Assembly (NCBI GenBank): GCA_927405585.1
Contig: CAKMJS010000020.1
Span: 1 to 47,080, forward strand
Origin: an uncultured Desulfosporosinus sp.
Lineage (GTDB): Bacteria; Bacillota; Desulfitobacteriia; Desulfitobacteriales; Desulfitobacteriaceae
Reading direction: 5' to 3'
DNA length: 47,080 bases
Both the position numbers and the translations under genes were made by a program. Of this stretch, positions 1-8,942 are shown in pieces (the first letter of the stretch is position 1; each line of letters starts with the position of its first letter). The notes under the pieces are model-generated. The model saw only the letters and a program-made list of their open reading frames with translations, did no database searches and was not told the origin of the DNA.

Positions 1-48
1 ATCTCTCACTCATCTGTTAGTCTCCTTCCTTCACGACCTTCAGCGCGA

Positions 49-276
49 ATGTATTCGTTAAGGGTTGTGCGCTTTCGGCGAAACCCTCCACCGGAGGCTT
101 TCGTGTGCGACGCCGGCATCCGAGACAGGACTCGAACAGGACGTTCGAGATTAGAGCGCCGCCATGGACGGCAAGGCGCCGTGATGTCGAGTTGCCGGGT
201 ATCCCGCCGGAACCCGAGCTTGAGGCGTTAGTTTGGCCTGCGAGTGCATGGGATGAACGATTGTGAACGTCCCCCC
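49..276. repeat. Degenerate copy of the long palindromic AAGGAC-loop element
   Basis: No gene is credible here. The stretch contains the hairpin CTCGAAC (131-137), loop AGGAC (138-142), GTTCGAG (143-149). It is followed by GC-rich hairpins and by the arm GCGTTAGTTTGG (about 226-237) and a CCCCCC terminus near 271-276. The same arm occurs at 15788-15799 and 37016-37027 in the two better copies of this element. The stem bases around the loop differ from those copies but still pair. The element abuts the 3' end of the aminotransferase gene at 284. The left arm is not recognisable, so the copy is decayed or only half preserved. Confidence 0.55.
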
Positions 277-283
277 GTCATCT

Positions 284-1447
284 TTAACGTCGAAAACGCT
301 CCACTATGCGTCTGACAGCCTCAATAACATCTTCCGTATCCTGCGCACTCATCCTCGGATAAAGCGGCAAAGAAATAATCCGTTCAAACGTTGTTTCCGC
401 TTGCGGGAAATCTCCTTTTTGGAAATTAAACGTATCTCTATAATAAGGGTGCATTGGTACGGGAATAAAGTGAACGCTCGTGCCAATCTGTTCAAGATGT
501 AATTCTTCAATGAACTGTGCGCGGTCTATGGTGAGTTTCTCTAGGTTCAGCTTCAGGATGTACAAATGCCAAGCATGACGGGCATAAGCTTGGGTCACGG
601 GAATTTCCAGTTCGGGCATTTTGCCAAACGCTTCGTTAAAGCGCTCAGCTATTTCTAAGCGAACCCCCTGCATGCGCTCGAGCTTAGCAAGCTGAGTTAT
701 ACCCAGAGCCGCTTGAATATCCGTCATATTATATTTAAAGCCTGGATACAGAACTTCATAGTACCAGGAACCTGTCGCCGAATAACGATTCCAGGCGTTC
801 CTGCTCATACCATGTGAACTCATGATTCTGATCTTATCCGCTAGCTCGTCATCGTTCGTAGTGACCATACCCCCTTCTCCGGTCGCTAGGTTCTTCGTAG
901 CATAAAAGGAAAAAGCGGTGGCATTGGCAATAGAGCCGATCAGTGTCCCTTTGTACTGAGTATAAACGGCATGCGCCGCATCCTCAAGAACAAAGAGGTT
1001 GTGTTCCCGGGCAAGGTCCATGATCTCATCCATCTCACAGGGATGCCCCGCCATATGCACTGGAATAATCGCCTTGGTTCGGGGGGTTATCTTTTTGCGG
1101 ATTTCGTTGACATCAATATTCATCGTCACAGGATCGATGTCTGCGAAGACCGGTGTTGCTCCAGTATGAATGATTACGTTCGCTGAGGCGGCAAAGGTCA
1201 TCGGTGTCGTGATCACTTCGTCCCCTACACCCAGTCCGGCAGCGACGAGTGAGAGATGTAACCCTGCGGTGCAAGAGTTCACTGCTATAGCATGTTTAAC
1301 TCCAATATACTCTGCAAATTGTTTCTCAAATTCTTGGGTTTTGGGTCCCTTCGTAATCCAATTTGATCGAAGGCTATCGACTACTTCGCTGATATCGTCC
1401 TCTTCAATGAGAGGTAATCCATAGGTTAAAAATTCTTTGCGTGCCAT
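284..1447 (-). CDS. DegT/DnrJ/EryC1/StrS-family sugar aminotransferase
   Basis: PLP-dependent aminotransferase (387 aa) predicted to aminate a nucleotide-linked keto-sugar in the cytoplasm. The fold-type I signature is intact: a phosphate-binding NSCTAG segment near residues 57-62, EDAAHA with the PLP-contacting Asp156, and the Schiff-base Lys185 in SFYATKNLATGEGG. Length is normal for the family. The ATG start has an AAGGAG about 11 bases upstream. It is the last gene of the minus-strand polysaccharide cluster. A second aminotransferase at 13359-14450 is better explained by the diacetamido-uronic acid route. This one may therefore act on the 4-keto-6-deoxy product of the CapD-like dehydratase at 18499 (a PglF/PglE-like pairing). 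That substrate is an inference from context only. Confidence 0.88.
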   Translation of the reverse strand: MARKEFLTYGLPLIEEDDISEVVDSLRSNWITKGPKTQEFEKQFAEYIGVKHAIAVNSCTAGLHLSLVAAGLGVGDEVITTPMTFAASANVIIHTGATPVFADIDPVTMNIDVNEIRKKITPRTKAIIPVHMAGHPCEMDEIMDLAREHNLFVLEDAAHAVYTQYKGTLIGSIANATAFSFYATKNLATGEGGMVTTNDDELADKIRIMSSHGMSRNAWNRYSATGSWYYEVLYPGFKYNMTDIQAALGITQLAKLERMQGVRLEIAERFNEAFGKMPELEIPVTQAYARHAWHLYILKLNLEKLTIDRAQFIEELHLEQIGTSVHFIPVPMHPYYRDTFNFQKGDFPQAETTFERIISLPLYPRMSAQDTEDVIEAVRRIVERFRR

Positions 1448-1463
1448 GTTTTATGCAACTCCT

Positions 1464-2546
1464 TTATATTGAAAGCTTTGACTTAATCAAGGCTTTATAA
1501 ACCTTTTCCATCTGGGTCACGTTATCTTGAAAATCATAGTTCTTCAAGACAAACTCCCGACCAGCTAGGCCCATTCGTGCCCGTTCTTCTGGATTTTCCA
1601 ACATATACTCCATGGCATCGACTAGACTACCGACATTTTGGGACTCAATCATAATTCCAGTCTCTCCGTCTAAAACCACTTCCGGTAGTCCTCCTACACG
1701 GCTAGCAATAATCGGACGAGCACATGCTGAGCCTTCCACCGCAGTCACCCCAAAACTTTCCTCAAGTGAAGGCACGACAACGACATCTAATTCTTGGTAG
1801 AAGCTTGCAACTTCAGCATTCGTCACTTCCCCTAACCACTCGACTTTACTCGAAATCTCAAGCTTTTCGGCCATAGCCTGAAGACGGCCAAGCTCGGGTC
1901 CGTCCCCGGCGATTTTAAGTAAAGCGCGACCTGGATGATTATGCTCCACTCGAGCGAACGCCTTGACCAAATAATCAAGTCCATAGATCGGCTGTAGGTA
2001 TTTGGCTACTCCGAAGACCACTTGCTCACGGGGCGCAATCTCTCTCTTCTGTGGGGGAGAAAACTGTTCAAGATCAACACCGAACGGTATGACTTCAATC
2101 TTGCTATCCTTGTCGATATAGCGGTACATTTCTTTGGCCATGATTTCGCTGGTTGAACAAAGGAAGTTTGCTTTTCTCAAAATCCACGACAGCAATATTC
2201 TATGGAAAAAAGACTTCCTCGGGAAAGAAAAGATATCGCTCCCCCACGCCGATATCACAAACGGGCGTTTTCGGGAAAGAGCTCCAATAAAGCCAAAACT
2301 TGTGGCGTAGTGAGCATGAAGCAAGTCGGGTTGTAGCTCCTGGACCTTTCTCTCAACCCACTGCAGTCGCAATATGAAGTCAGCTTTACCGCCGAGACTT
2401 TTTGGGACAACATGGACCGAGATATCGGGGATTTCTGCAGGCAAGAAACTGATGAGTTCAACGACCCATCCTCGACGGGATAGTTCGATCGCCCATTTTT
2501 GGGTATGTGGGCTTGCTGCATTCGCTAATAAACACAGTTTTGGCAT
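1464..2546 (-). CDS. GT4-type glycosyltransferase
   Basis: Retaining GT-B glycosyltransferase of 360 aa that probably adds one sugar to the lipid-linked repeat unit at the cytoplasmic membrane face. The N-terminal half has the acceptor-side motif LLHAHYATSFG. The C-terminal half has the donor-binding signature PSLEESFGVTAVEGSACARP, with the two glutamates of the E-x7-E motif. No signal peptide or membrane segment is evident. The ATG follows a G-rich ribosome site. It lies 17 bp upstream of the aminotransferase gene, so the two are probably cotranscribed. It is clearly paralogous to the protein at 6471-7562, with the same N-terminal layout and the same HAHYATSFG motif. Donor and acceptor cannot be read from sequence. 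Confidence 0.85.
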   Translation of the reverse strand: MPKLCLLANAASPHTQKWAIELSRRGWVVELISFLPAEIPDISVHVVPKSLGGKADFILRLQWVERKVQELQPDLLHAHYATSFGFIGALSRKRPFVISAWGSDIFSFPRKSFFHRILLSWILRKANFLCSTSEIMAKEMYRYIDKDSKIEVIPFGVDLEQFSPPQKREIAPREQVVFGVAKYLQPIYGLDYLVKAFARVEHNHPGRALLKIAGDGPELGRLQAMAEKLEISSKVEWLGEVTNAEVASFYQELDVVVVPSLEESFGVTAVEGSACARPIIASRVGGLPEVVLDGETGIMIESQNVGSLVDAMEYMLENPEERARMGLAGREFVLKNYDFQDNVTQMEKVYKALIKSKLSI

Positions 2547-2614
2547 GTCAGTTCCCCCCTTTCTTCTCAGTCTAGATTCCCAAACGATGGTCCTCCCAGA
2601 GGCTCTAGCTTAGC

Positions 2615-3829
2615 TTATAAGTCTAACTTCCCTGACCAGCGGGCGACGATAGAATTCCAAGCATAGTGTAGCGTCACAAACTCACGTCCCTGCTTGCCCA
2701 TTTCCCGGCAACGCGCTGGATCCTTCTGCAGCTCTAGAATAGCTCGGACAAGGAGTTCCGGTTCCTCTGGTGGAAGGACGATCCCCCCGCCACTATCTTC
2801 CACAATCTTTGCCCCTTCCCCTTCTCCGACATAGATTAGGGGTTTGGCACTCGCTAAGCCAGGAAATAACTTCGAAGGACGTACTCCTTCGGAGAGCTTG
2901 TAGCGCCGAAGAGTCGAGAGCGTAACGCTTGCTAGACTATAGTAACGTCTCATTTCAGTAATGGGTTGAAAGTCCACCCAGCGTACATTACTGAGTCCCA
3001 GATCCAGCGCCATGTCTTGGAGACGTGGTTTTTCTGAGCCGTCCCCTACGAGCAGAAATACAACCTCTGGAGCTATTACTTCAAGGCTCTTAGCAGCTTG
3101 TAAAGCTACTTCTAGACCATGAGCATACCCCATAGTCCCCGCGTAAAGGATGACAAACTTATCATGAAGCGCCAGTTCCTGGAGTAGGAGCTTATCGGGT
3201 GCTTGCGGGGCAAAAAGATCCGGATTTACTCCGTTTGGTAAGAAAACAAGCTTATCTGCCGAAATTCCTCGGTCATTTAAAGATTTTATAATTCCTTCCG
3301 TCTGGGCGGAAATCCGCCAAGCTGCTTTATACATAGACCTTTCTAACCTTTCAGTCAAGGCGATCACAGATTTGTTGGTGACCAGACCTAAGGAAACCGC
3401 TGATTCAGGCCAGAGGTCAGAGATATTTAAGATTAATTTTGCCCCCTTCACCCACTTAGCAAAAAATGCTGTAAACCCAATGAAAAGCGGGGGTGACTCC
3501 ACAAATATATAATCGGCTTTTCCTGCCTTGACGACCCCATATAGGGCGGAAAAGACAAAGGAAAAATAGTTAAGCAATCTCTTCCATAGTTTTCCTCTTT
3601 GGACTGGGTAAATCCAAGTTCGGTAGATGGGTATTCCCTCGTGAGAATCCTTCATAAAAAACCTGCCTTGGTATTCCTTAGGGATTATCCCGGTCGGGTA
3701 ATTCGGGAACGCTGTCACTACCTCTATTTCATGCCCATTATCCCGAATGGCTTTGGCTACTTCCAACAGGCGAACTTGCGCCGCTCCGTTTTCTGGATAA
3801 AAATACTGAGTCAGCATCAAAATTCGCAC
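2615..3829 (-). CDS. GT4 glycosyltransferase, WbuB-like
   Basis: A 404-aa GT-B glycosyltransferase starting MRILMLTQYFYPENGAAQVR, a form common in WbuB/WcaI-type enzymes that transfer amino-sugars such as FucNAc. It has a Glyco_transf_4 N-terminal region, a hydrophobic stretch near residues 85-140 that may mediate membrane association, and a donor domain with YAGTMGYAHGLE and a C-terminal region containing RPSKLFPGLASAKP. The start is GTG, chosen because AAAGGAG lies about 9 bases upstream. A 185-bp spacer rich in simple repeats separates it from the upstream gene at 4015. Its exact substrate is unknown. Confidence 0.83.
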   Translation of the reverse strand: MRILMLTQYFYPENGAAQVRLLEVAKAIRDNGHEIEVVTAFPNYPTGIIPKEYQGRFFMKDSHEGIPIYRTWIYPVQRGKLWKRLLNYFSFVFSALYGVVKAGKADYIFVESPPLFIGFTAFFAKWVKGAKLILNISDLWPESAVSLGLVTNKSVIALTERLERSMYKAAWRISAQTEGIIKSLNDRGISADKLVFLPNGVNPDLFAPQAPDKLLLQELALHDKFVILYAGTMGYAHGLEVALQAAKSLEVIAPEVVFLLVGDGSEKPRLQDMALDLGLSNVRWVDFQPITEMRRYYSLASVTLSTLRRYKLSEGVRPSKLFPGLASAKPLIYVGEGEGAKIVEDSGGGIVLPPEEPELLVRAILELQKDPARCREMGKQGREFVTLHYAWNSIVARWSGKLDL

Positions 3830-3906
3830 GTCTTGGTCTCCTTTCCATCACGTATTACTTATATTGCAACGATTTCTTCTACTGGTTTCCACTTCCGCTG
3901 CTGTCC

Positions 3907-3970
3907 ACTACTACTACTACTACTACTATTACTTCTATTACTTCTATTACTTCTAACTTCTACCACTTCT
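3907..3970. repeat. Simple-sequence repeat: (TAC)n next to nonamer TTACTTCTA repeats
   Basis: About seven TAC/ACT triplets are followed by three near-identical TTACTTCTA nonamers and decaying derivatives. The tract lies in the 185-bp spacer between two glycosyltransferase genes (2615-3829 and 4015-5484). On the transcribed strand it reads as purine-rich TAG/AGAAGTAAT repeats. It is not inside a gene. Confidence 0.85.
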
Positions 3971-4014
3971 AGTTTTCATTACATTTTTCATATTACTGTA
4001 TCATTTTTCGTCTT

Positions 4015-5484
4015 CTAATTCATCAAGCTAGCAAGCTGGCCCGCTAAATTTAACCGGTTAAAATCGGCGCACTTCTCAGTCGCTGTAGCTTGGATTTCAG
4101 AACTCATTCCTTCTAGCGTCTCAACGCTCTGTCCTAAAGTGTCGGCGACCTGTCCTTCTTGAACCTCAGCACGCGATCCTTCTCGCTCCTGCTCTCGCCA
4201 GCTATTAAAATACTGACTCACTGCGTTGGCAAGTTCGAGAGGTTGTCCTAAGGAAACCACTGTACCCAGCTTTCGTTTCTCGATAAGCTCAGCGGCTACC
4301 CCACCCGGCAGAAGCCCTAAGATTGGCTTGCCGACGCCTATATAATCAAAGATTTTCCCGGAATAAGCGACATCGACACTCTGATCAAACGTGAGGAACA
4401 GCAAGTGTGATCCGGCTTGGTAGTTCAGAACCTCTTTGTGGCTCATATAGGGCAGGATTTTAACCGTTTCTTTCAGTGTATTCCTTAAAAGGTCTTCATA
4501 TTTCGGTGGAACAAAACCGATAAATAGGACTTGGAAAAGTTCACGCGCCTCTGGTTGTTTCTTAAGAAAGCTGTCAACCCCTTCTACAAAGGTTGCCATG
4601 TCATAAGCCTCAGTAATAATTCCAGTATGTATAAGCGTGAATTTTTCCTGTATTACAGGGCAGATACCCATGAAATCGTCTGGATCGAACCCATTGGTAA
4701 TAGTAATCATCTTTTTCGCCTGCTCAGGATAACGTTTTTTGTACATCTCGGTGAGGGAGGGTGTTACATTCACCAGATAATCTGCCTTCTGAACGACCTT
4801 ACTTTCTAGCCAAGCATCTATTTTCAAGCGAAAGGGAAGCTCTTTTTGCATCGCTTTATTTCCCACCCAAGGATCCCGAAAATCCGCAATCCAGGGTTTT
4901 CTGTAGAACTTATGAACCCATAAAGCTATGAGATGAGTCGTATACGGGTAAGAAGTGGAAAAAAGATAATCAACGCGTTCCTTGCGGGCAACCCGTAATG
5001 ATTTAAGAAACCCAAACGGTAGCCAACGCACTTTGGAGTCTGGAATAAACAAATAGTTGTCGATAAACTCAAAAATCTTTTGTTTAGAAGTTTTTTTTGA
5101 TGTCTTTTCATACGCTCCATCCAAGCGTGGGACTTTTATTTCTACGCGTGGTACTGGTACCTCTGACTCTGCTTCGGTGGTGGTAGCCTCTTGTACCGAG
5201 GTCTGTATGTTCGGTACCCCCCGGGACCTTCGAAGGTGAGCTAACTTTTCGATTATACTTCTCAGCCACAGAGTTTCCAAACTGCTCGAGCGATAGACCT
5301 GAACTGTGTCTGGGATCTCGTTCAAGAGGGACTCATCGTACGCGAAGTTATGGCCACTCTGCACGGTGCTAACAATTGGTTGCAGCCCATAAGTCGGCAA
5401 ATATTTGACAAACTTTAAGGTTCGCTGTACTCCGCTTCCACCTAGAGGGGGGAAAAAGTACGAAATCATCAGAACTTTCTTCAT
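4015..5484 (-). CDS. Glycosyltransferase (GT4-like) with charged insert and C-terminal extension
   Basis: A 489-aa protein beginning MKKVLMISYFFPPLGGSGVQR, a typical GT-B N-terminus. The body has LWVHKFYRKPWIADFRDPWVG and a donor-domain segment YSGKIFDYIGVGKPILGLLP. Two parts look inserted relative to a plain GT4 fold. One is a low-complexity, acidic-then-basic stretch at about residues 88-135. The other is a glutamate-rich tail from about residue 425 to the end (REQEREGSRAEVQEGQ). Both could be flexible linkers. The ATG is preceded by GGAGG at good spacing. It sits 20 bp after the C5-epimerase gene, so they are probably cotranscribed. Role: sugar transfer to the lipid-linked repeat, substrate unknown. 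Confidence 0.8.
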   Translation of the reverse strand: MKKVLMISYFFPPLGGSGVQRTLKFVKYLPTYGLQPIVSTVQSGHNFAYDESLLNEIPDTVQVYRSSSLETLWLRSIIEKLAHLRRSRGVPNIQTSVQEATTTEAESEVPVPRVEIKVPRLDGAYEKTSKKTSKQKIFEFIDNYLFIPDSKVRWLPFGFLKSLRVARKERVDYLFSTSYPYTTHLIALWVHKFYRKPWIADFRDPWVGNKAMQKELPFRLKIDAWLESKVVQKADYLVNVTPSLTEMYKKRYPEQAKKMITITNGFDPDDFMGICPVIQEKFTLIHTGIITEAYDMATFVEGVDSFLKKQPEARELFQVLFIGFVPPKYEDLLRNTLKETVKILPYMSHKEVLNYQAGSHLLFLTFDQSVDVAYSGKIFDYIGVGKPILGLLPGGVAAELIEKRKLGTVVSLGQPLELANAVSQYFNSWREQEREGSRAEVQEGQVADTLGQSVETLEGMSSEIQATATEKCADFNRLNLAGQLASLMN

Positions 5485-5503
5485 TGTCTTCCTCCGACTA
5501 TTT

Positions 5504-6493
5504 CTACCCTTTTTTCACACTGGGCACATAACTGCTCTGCTTGCTAATCGAGAGCTTATGAAGTATTTTATATCCCGTCGCCAGGACATAACGGACTGTG
5601 CTCTTTCTTCCCTTTTCCCAACTTTCTGCTTGCTGCTTGAACAGGTCGTTTCCGGTGAGAAGGGCCATGGCTCTCAGTTGTTGGATATGGAGCTTATGAT
5701 AAAAGATGCTGGCAATATCCGTCACTTTAAAGGGGTAAAGGTCATACCTGGACCAGTTCAGATGGGGGACTTGGTACTCCTTCAAACAGTGTTCCAGCGT
5801 TTTCAGCCCGGACTCATAGTACGCCTTGGCCTCTGCGCTCTTTGTGATTAGAGAAAATTCCCATAAGCCCCACAGTGCAAAGATAAAGCCATTTAAAACA
5901 AAGGACGGTGTCTGAGACGGATACTCTTCGAAATAATCTAAGCCTTGCCATTTGGCAAGCAAGCCACCTTCAGCAACTGGAACATTGAAGGCTCTGAGTG
6001 CTTTTTGCCCGCTATCTCGGTACACCTCATCGTTCGTTTCCTGATAAGCCCTGACTAAAACGGAGAGTGCCTGCCCTTGAGATAAGGCGGAAAGCCAAGG
6101 TTTCTTGAGGTTATAGATTAATTTATCATGATCATTAATCCATCCCCACTGTCCGCTTTGATACTCTACTAGGTTCTGAACGAGCCAATCCGCCGAGCCT
6201 ATGAAACGTTTGAGATACTTTGACTTCTGAGTTCTTATATACTCGTCATAATTACCCAAGGCATACTGGGCGATTGTGACGGATAAATGGCTTAAGTGTC
6301 CATCCATTTCGACCAGAGGGATCTGGTCTTCATCGAACACTCCGGCATATTCGGCCTTAGCGGACATATCCACGGGGTATTTTGCAACACACTCTGTACT
6401 CAGGGCCTGGTTGGTATTCATATCGGGATGCCAGTAGTCTGTCTTTCCCATCATCATTCCAGAATAGGCTTTAACCATTTGAATTATATTCAT
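5504..6493 (-). CDS. D-glucuronyl C5-epimerase domain protein (GLCE C-terminal family)
   Basis: Recognised as the catalytic alpha/alpha-barrel domain of heparan-sulfate-type D-glucuronyl C5-epimerases, which convert D-glucuronic to L-iduronic acid within a polysaccharide. Seen in the 329-aa product: W133 followed by SALSQGQALSVLVRAY (134-150), FEEYP (188-192), a conserved NGFIFALWGLWE (201-212), SRYD (248-251) and YHKLHIQQL (265-273). These match animal GLCE blocks in order and spacing. There is no signal peptide and no N-terminal beta domain, so the protein is probably cytoplasmic and may act on lipid-linked chains before export. The start at 6493 is chosen for the AAAGGGA upstream; it overlaps the preceding glycosyltransferase by 23 bp. 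A start at 6577 would add 28 residues with no family similarity. Activity on GlcA versus another uronate (for example a diacetamido-uronate) is open. Confidence 0.8.
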   Translation of the reverse strand: MNIIQMVKAYSGMMMGKTDYWHPDMNTNQALSTECVAKYPVDMSAKAEYAGVFDEDQIPLVEMDGHLSHLSVTIAQYALGNYDEYIRTQKSKYLKRFIGSADWLVQNLVEYQSGQWGWINDHDKLIYNLKKPWLSALSQGQALSVLVRAYQETNDEVYRDSGQKALRAFNVPVAEGGLLAKWQGLDYFEEYPSQTPSFVLNGFIFALWGLWEFSLITKSAEAKAYYESGLKTLEHCLKEYQVPHLNWSRYDLYPFKVTDIASIFYHKLHIQQLRAMALLTGNDLFKQQAESWEKGRKSTVRYVLATGYKILHKLSISKQSSYVPSVKKG

Positions 6494-7562
6494 GACGTCC
6501 CTTTCTTTGGCGTAGCAATTGTTGATACAGCTCTTCCACTTCGCCCATGTTATCTTCCCAGATCGCCTTATCACCAACGCGTTGACGATTGATGTCTCTC
6601 GCTTTATCTCTCAGAGCTCCGTCTGCTAAGGCTCGAATAATTGCCTCTGCCAAGGCTTTGGAATCTTTGACCGGAACTAGGAGTCCGTTCACTTTATCGT
6701 CCACCCATTCCCTGTTGGCAGGCAAGTCTGTAACGATGGGGAATGAACCGCAAGCCATGGTCTCTAGGAGGGAGACGGCGGTAGCATCTGAGGTGGGAAC
6801 ACTAGCGGAAATGGAGGACTCGTTCAGATAGCTTTGAACTGCTGCGTGAGGGAGTTGACCGACGAAATGAACGTTTCCTTCCACTCCTAGGGAAGCGCTT
6901 AACTCTTTGAGTGCTAGCGTTTCCGGGCCTTCTCCGGCCACGATCAATTGGGCCTCGGGAACTGCTCTCGTCACATCAGGCATCGCCTGGATCAATACGT
7001 CAATATTATAGTTGGTCTGATGACCTCTTAGGCTGAGGATTTGAAAAGGCTTCTTCTCAGTCTCTGGAATCTGCTCAAACCAATCCCGTGAAACCCCCAT
7101 CGTAATGGTCTTTAAAATGCCCTCGTGCCCGTTGAGGAGTTCCCTCATTCGCTCGGACATATTAGAAGAATCCGAGGTCAAAGCATCGGCATGCCTTAAT
7201 ACTCGCTCCACAATTAACTTCAAAACCACGGATTCCTTCGGAGCAACCAAGACATCTGAACCCCATGCTGTGACAACGAGTGGTTTGAAGCCACTCACTA
7301 AGGCCAGTAAACCAAAACTTGTCGCATAATGGGCATGGAGCAAATTCGGTTGAATCTCACGAATAAGCTGGCGGATTTTGTAAACTGCCTTTACATAGGC
7401 AAGCCTTCCACCGTGTCCCTGAGCCAAAAGGTGTACTTTAGCCCCCTCGATCTCGCACGGACGAAAGGATATCACGTCCACCTGATAACCTGCCTTTAAG
7501 AAATAGTTAATCCAGCGTTGCAAATGAATGCTTCCGGCGTCACCAAGAAAGCATAAGCGCAC
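6471..7562 (-). CDS. GT4-type glycosyltransferase
   Basis: A 363-aa retaining GT-B glycosyltransferase, paralogue of the product of 1464-2546. It shares the N-terminal pattern LCFLGDAGSIHLQRW and the motif LLHAHYATSFG, and has the donor motif SLLETMACGSFPIVTD. The start is GTG, one base after the stop codon of the upstream ligase-like gene. The GGAGG ribosome site lies inside the end of that gene, which suggests translational coupling. Its own end overlaps the C5-epimerase start, so the ligase, GT and epimerase genes form a tightly packed group and probably work on the same repeat unit. Confidence 0.85.
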   Translation of the reverse strand: MRLCFLGDAGSIHLQRWINYFLKAGYQVDVISFRPCEIEGAKVHLLAQGHGGRLAYVKAVYKIRQLIREIQPNLLHAHYATSFGLLALVSGFKPLVVTAWGSDVLVAPKESVVLKLIVERVLRHADALTSDSSNMSERMRELLNGHEGILKTITMGVSRDWFEQIPETEKKPFQILSLRGHQTNYNIDVLIQAMPDVTRAVPEAQLIVAGEGPETLALKELSASLGVEGNVHFVGQLPHAAVQSYLNESSISASVPTSDATAVSLLETMACGSFPIVTDLPANREWVDDKVNGLLVPVKDSKALAEAIIRALADGALRDKARDINRQRVGDKAIWEDNMGEVEELYQQLLRQRKGRHEYNSNG

Positions 7563-7563
7563 T

Positions 7564-8901
7564 TTAGCTCACCTCCTTAAGTTTTCGAACTGCTGTTAAA
7601 AAGCCTATTAGGATCCATAAGTAAGGGTCTTCCAAGAAACGGCCTTCGCCTTGAGCACTAATAAAAATCGCAGTAATCGCGAGCACGGCAAAAATCTCTT
7701 GATAGTAGAGCTTTGTGTCGTGAGATTGTTGATAAGAGTAGCGAAGGGCCATACGCGCTCTGTGAAGGCGCCCGTAAAGATATACTAAAAAAATTGCCAG
7801 AATGCCTAAGCCTACGACCCCCAGCTCTGCAGCCGTGGTGACCAGCGCGGTATGGGAAAGACTGACTTCGTTCACGACTTGCGAAGCATAGGTTGTTAGC
7901 ATGGCATGTTGAAACCCACCGAGTCCTAGCCCACCCCAAGGATTTTGGCTAAACATATCAAGTCCGGAAAGGATTAAATAATGCCTCGCTGTGGAAGCCG
8001 CCCAGAAATTTTGGGTTACTTCCATGACTCGCATCAGTAATCCGTTATTGAGCAGGATACTCATCGCCAATAAAGCCAAGGCTCCCAAGACTGTCAAAAC
8101 AACCGCCCGACTGCGAGCCAAAACTGCTAGGCCGATGGCTACAAGGATCATGGCCAGCCAACCCACTCTTGATCCTGTCCCGAGCAACGCTGCGATCTGA
8201 AGTACTAAAGCGAGTACTCCTATTAGTTTGCCCGTCTTATTCATATTAAACATCAAAAAGGCCGTGGCCAGGCAACCTATGATTAGAAAACGAGCGTAAA
8301 TATTGGCGTCTACAAAGGTTGCGTTAATCCGATTAATCGGCTGATAGATCTCTGCTAACCAGATGTAGTGTTTACTCAATAGCTCATAGATGCCAATTCC
8401 CGCCAAAGTTGTCGATACCACTGCAAAGGCGGCAGGTAGCGATACAAGTCCCTCTCGGCGTCTGACGAGGTCATACACAGCCGCTCCGAGTAGCCAAAGT
8501 AGGGCTAATCGAGCGACACCCACTGACGTATGTAATCGATCTACCGACCAAATGGCCGAGAATGCACCCCAAACAATATAACTCCCTAAGGCAACAAATA
8601 AGGGGGAGCGGAGGGTCTCGGCTAAACTATCACGGGCATTTTTGAGAAACTGATCCGCCCCCCTCCGTCTTAGAAGGCTAACTATAAAGTAGGCGATCAC
8701 AGCTAGAGTAAAAATTCGGCCAAAGTAAATGACACCGACAAATTCCCCGAATTTATCTAAGATTGATAAGTGAGGAAACCAGGTTCTAGAGATTTCTAAG
8801 GGTAGGCTAAGAATTAAAAGGGGGAGCAAATAACGTGAATCTTTCCACCCCCAACCGACTGCTAAAATGGTCATGACTAAGATAATCCACAACAAGTTCA
8901 T
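7564..8901 (-). CDS. O-antigen ligase/polymerase-like membrane protein
   Basis: A 445-aa polytopic protein with roughly ten to twelve hydrophobic segments. A larger hydrophilic loop contains the usual Wzy_C/WaaL-type region, including FSQNPWGGLGLGGFQH, followed by LSHTALVTTAAELGVVGLG. This pattern occurs in proteins that either polymerise lipid-linked repeat units or attach finished chains to an acceptor on the outer membrane face. The start is ATG behind a run of G residues. Sequence alone does not separate Wzy polymerase from ligase. A second family member at 11785-13272 suggests a division of labour. Confidence 0.8.
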   Translation of the reverse strand: MNLLWIILVMTILAVGWGWKDSRYLLPLLILSLPLEISRTWFPHLSILDKFGEFVGVIYFGRIFTLAVIAYFIVSLLRRRGADQFLKNARDSLAETLRSPLFVALGSYIVWGAFSAIWSVDRLHTSVGVARLALLWLLGAAVYDLVRRREGLVSLPAAFAVVSTTLAGIGIYELLSKHYIWLAEIYQPINRINATFVDANIYARFLIIGCLATAFLMFNMNKTGKLIGVLALVLQIAALLGTGSRVGWLAMILVAIGLAVLARSRAVVLTVLGALALLAMSILLNNGLLMRVMEVTQNFWAASTARHYLILSGLDMFSQNPWGGLGLGGFQHAMLTTYASQVVNEVSLSHTALVTTAAELGVVGLGILAIFLVYLYGRLHRARMALRYSYQQSHDTKLYYQEIFAVLAITAIFISAQGEGRFLEDPYLWILIGFLTAVRKLKEVS

Positions 8902-8942
8902 TCCCCCCCACTTAGAATTCTCGGTGCACTCCCTATAATATG

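Noticed and set aside
3599-4018. Open frame with a poly-leucine run on the plus strand
   Set aside because: It is produced by the TAC repeat and lies opposite a glycosyltransferase gene; no ribosome site and no protein-like sequence outside the repeat.
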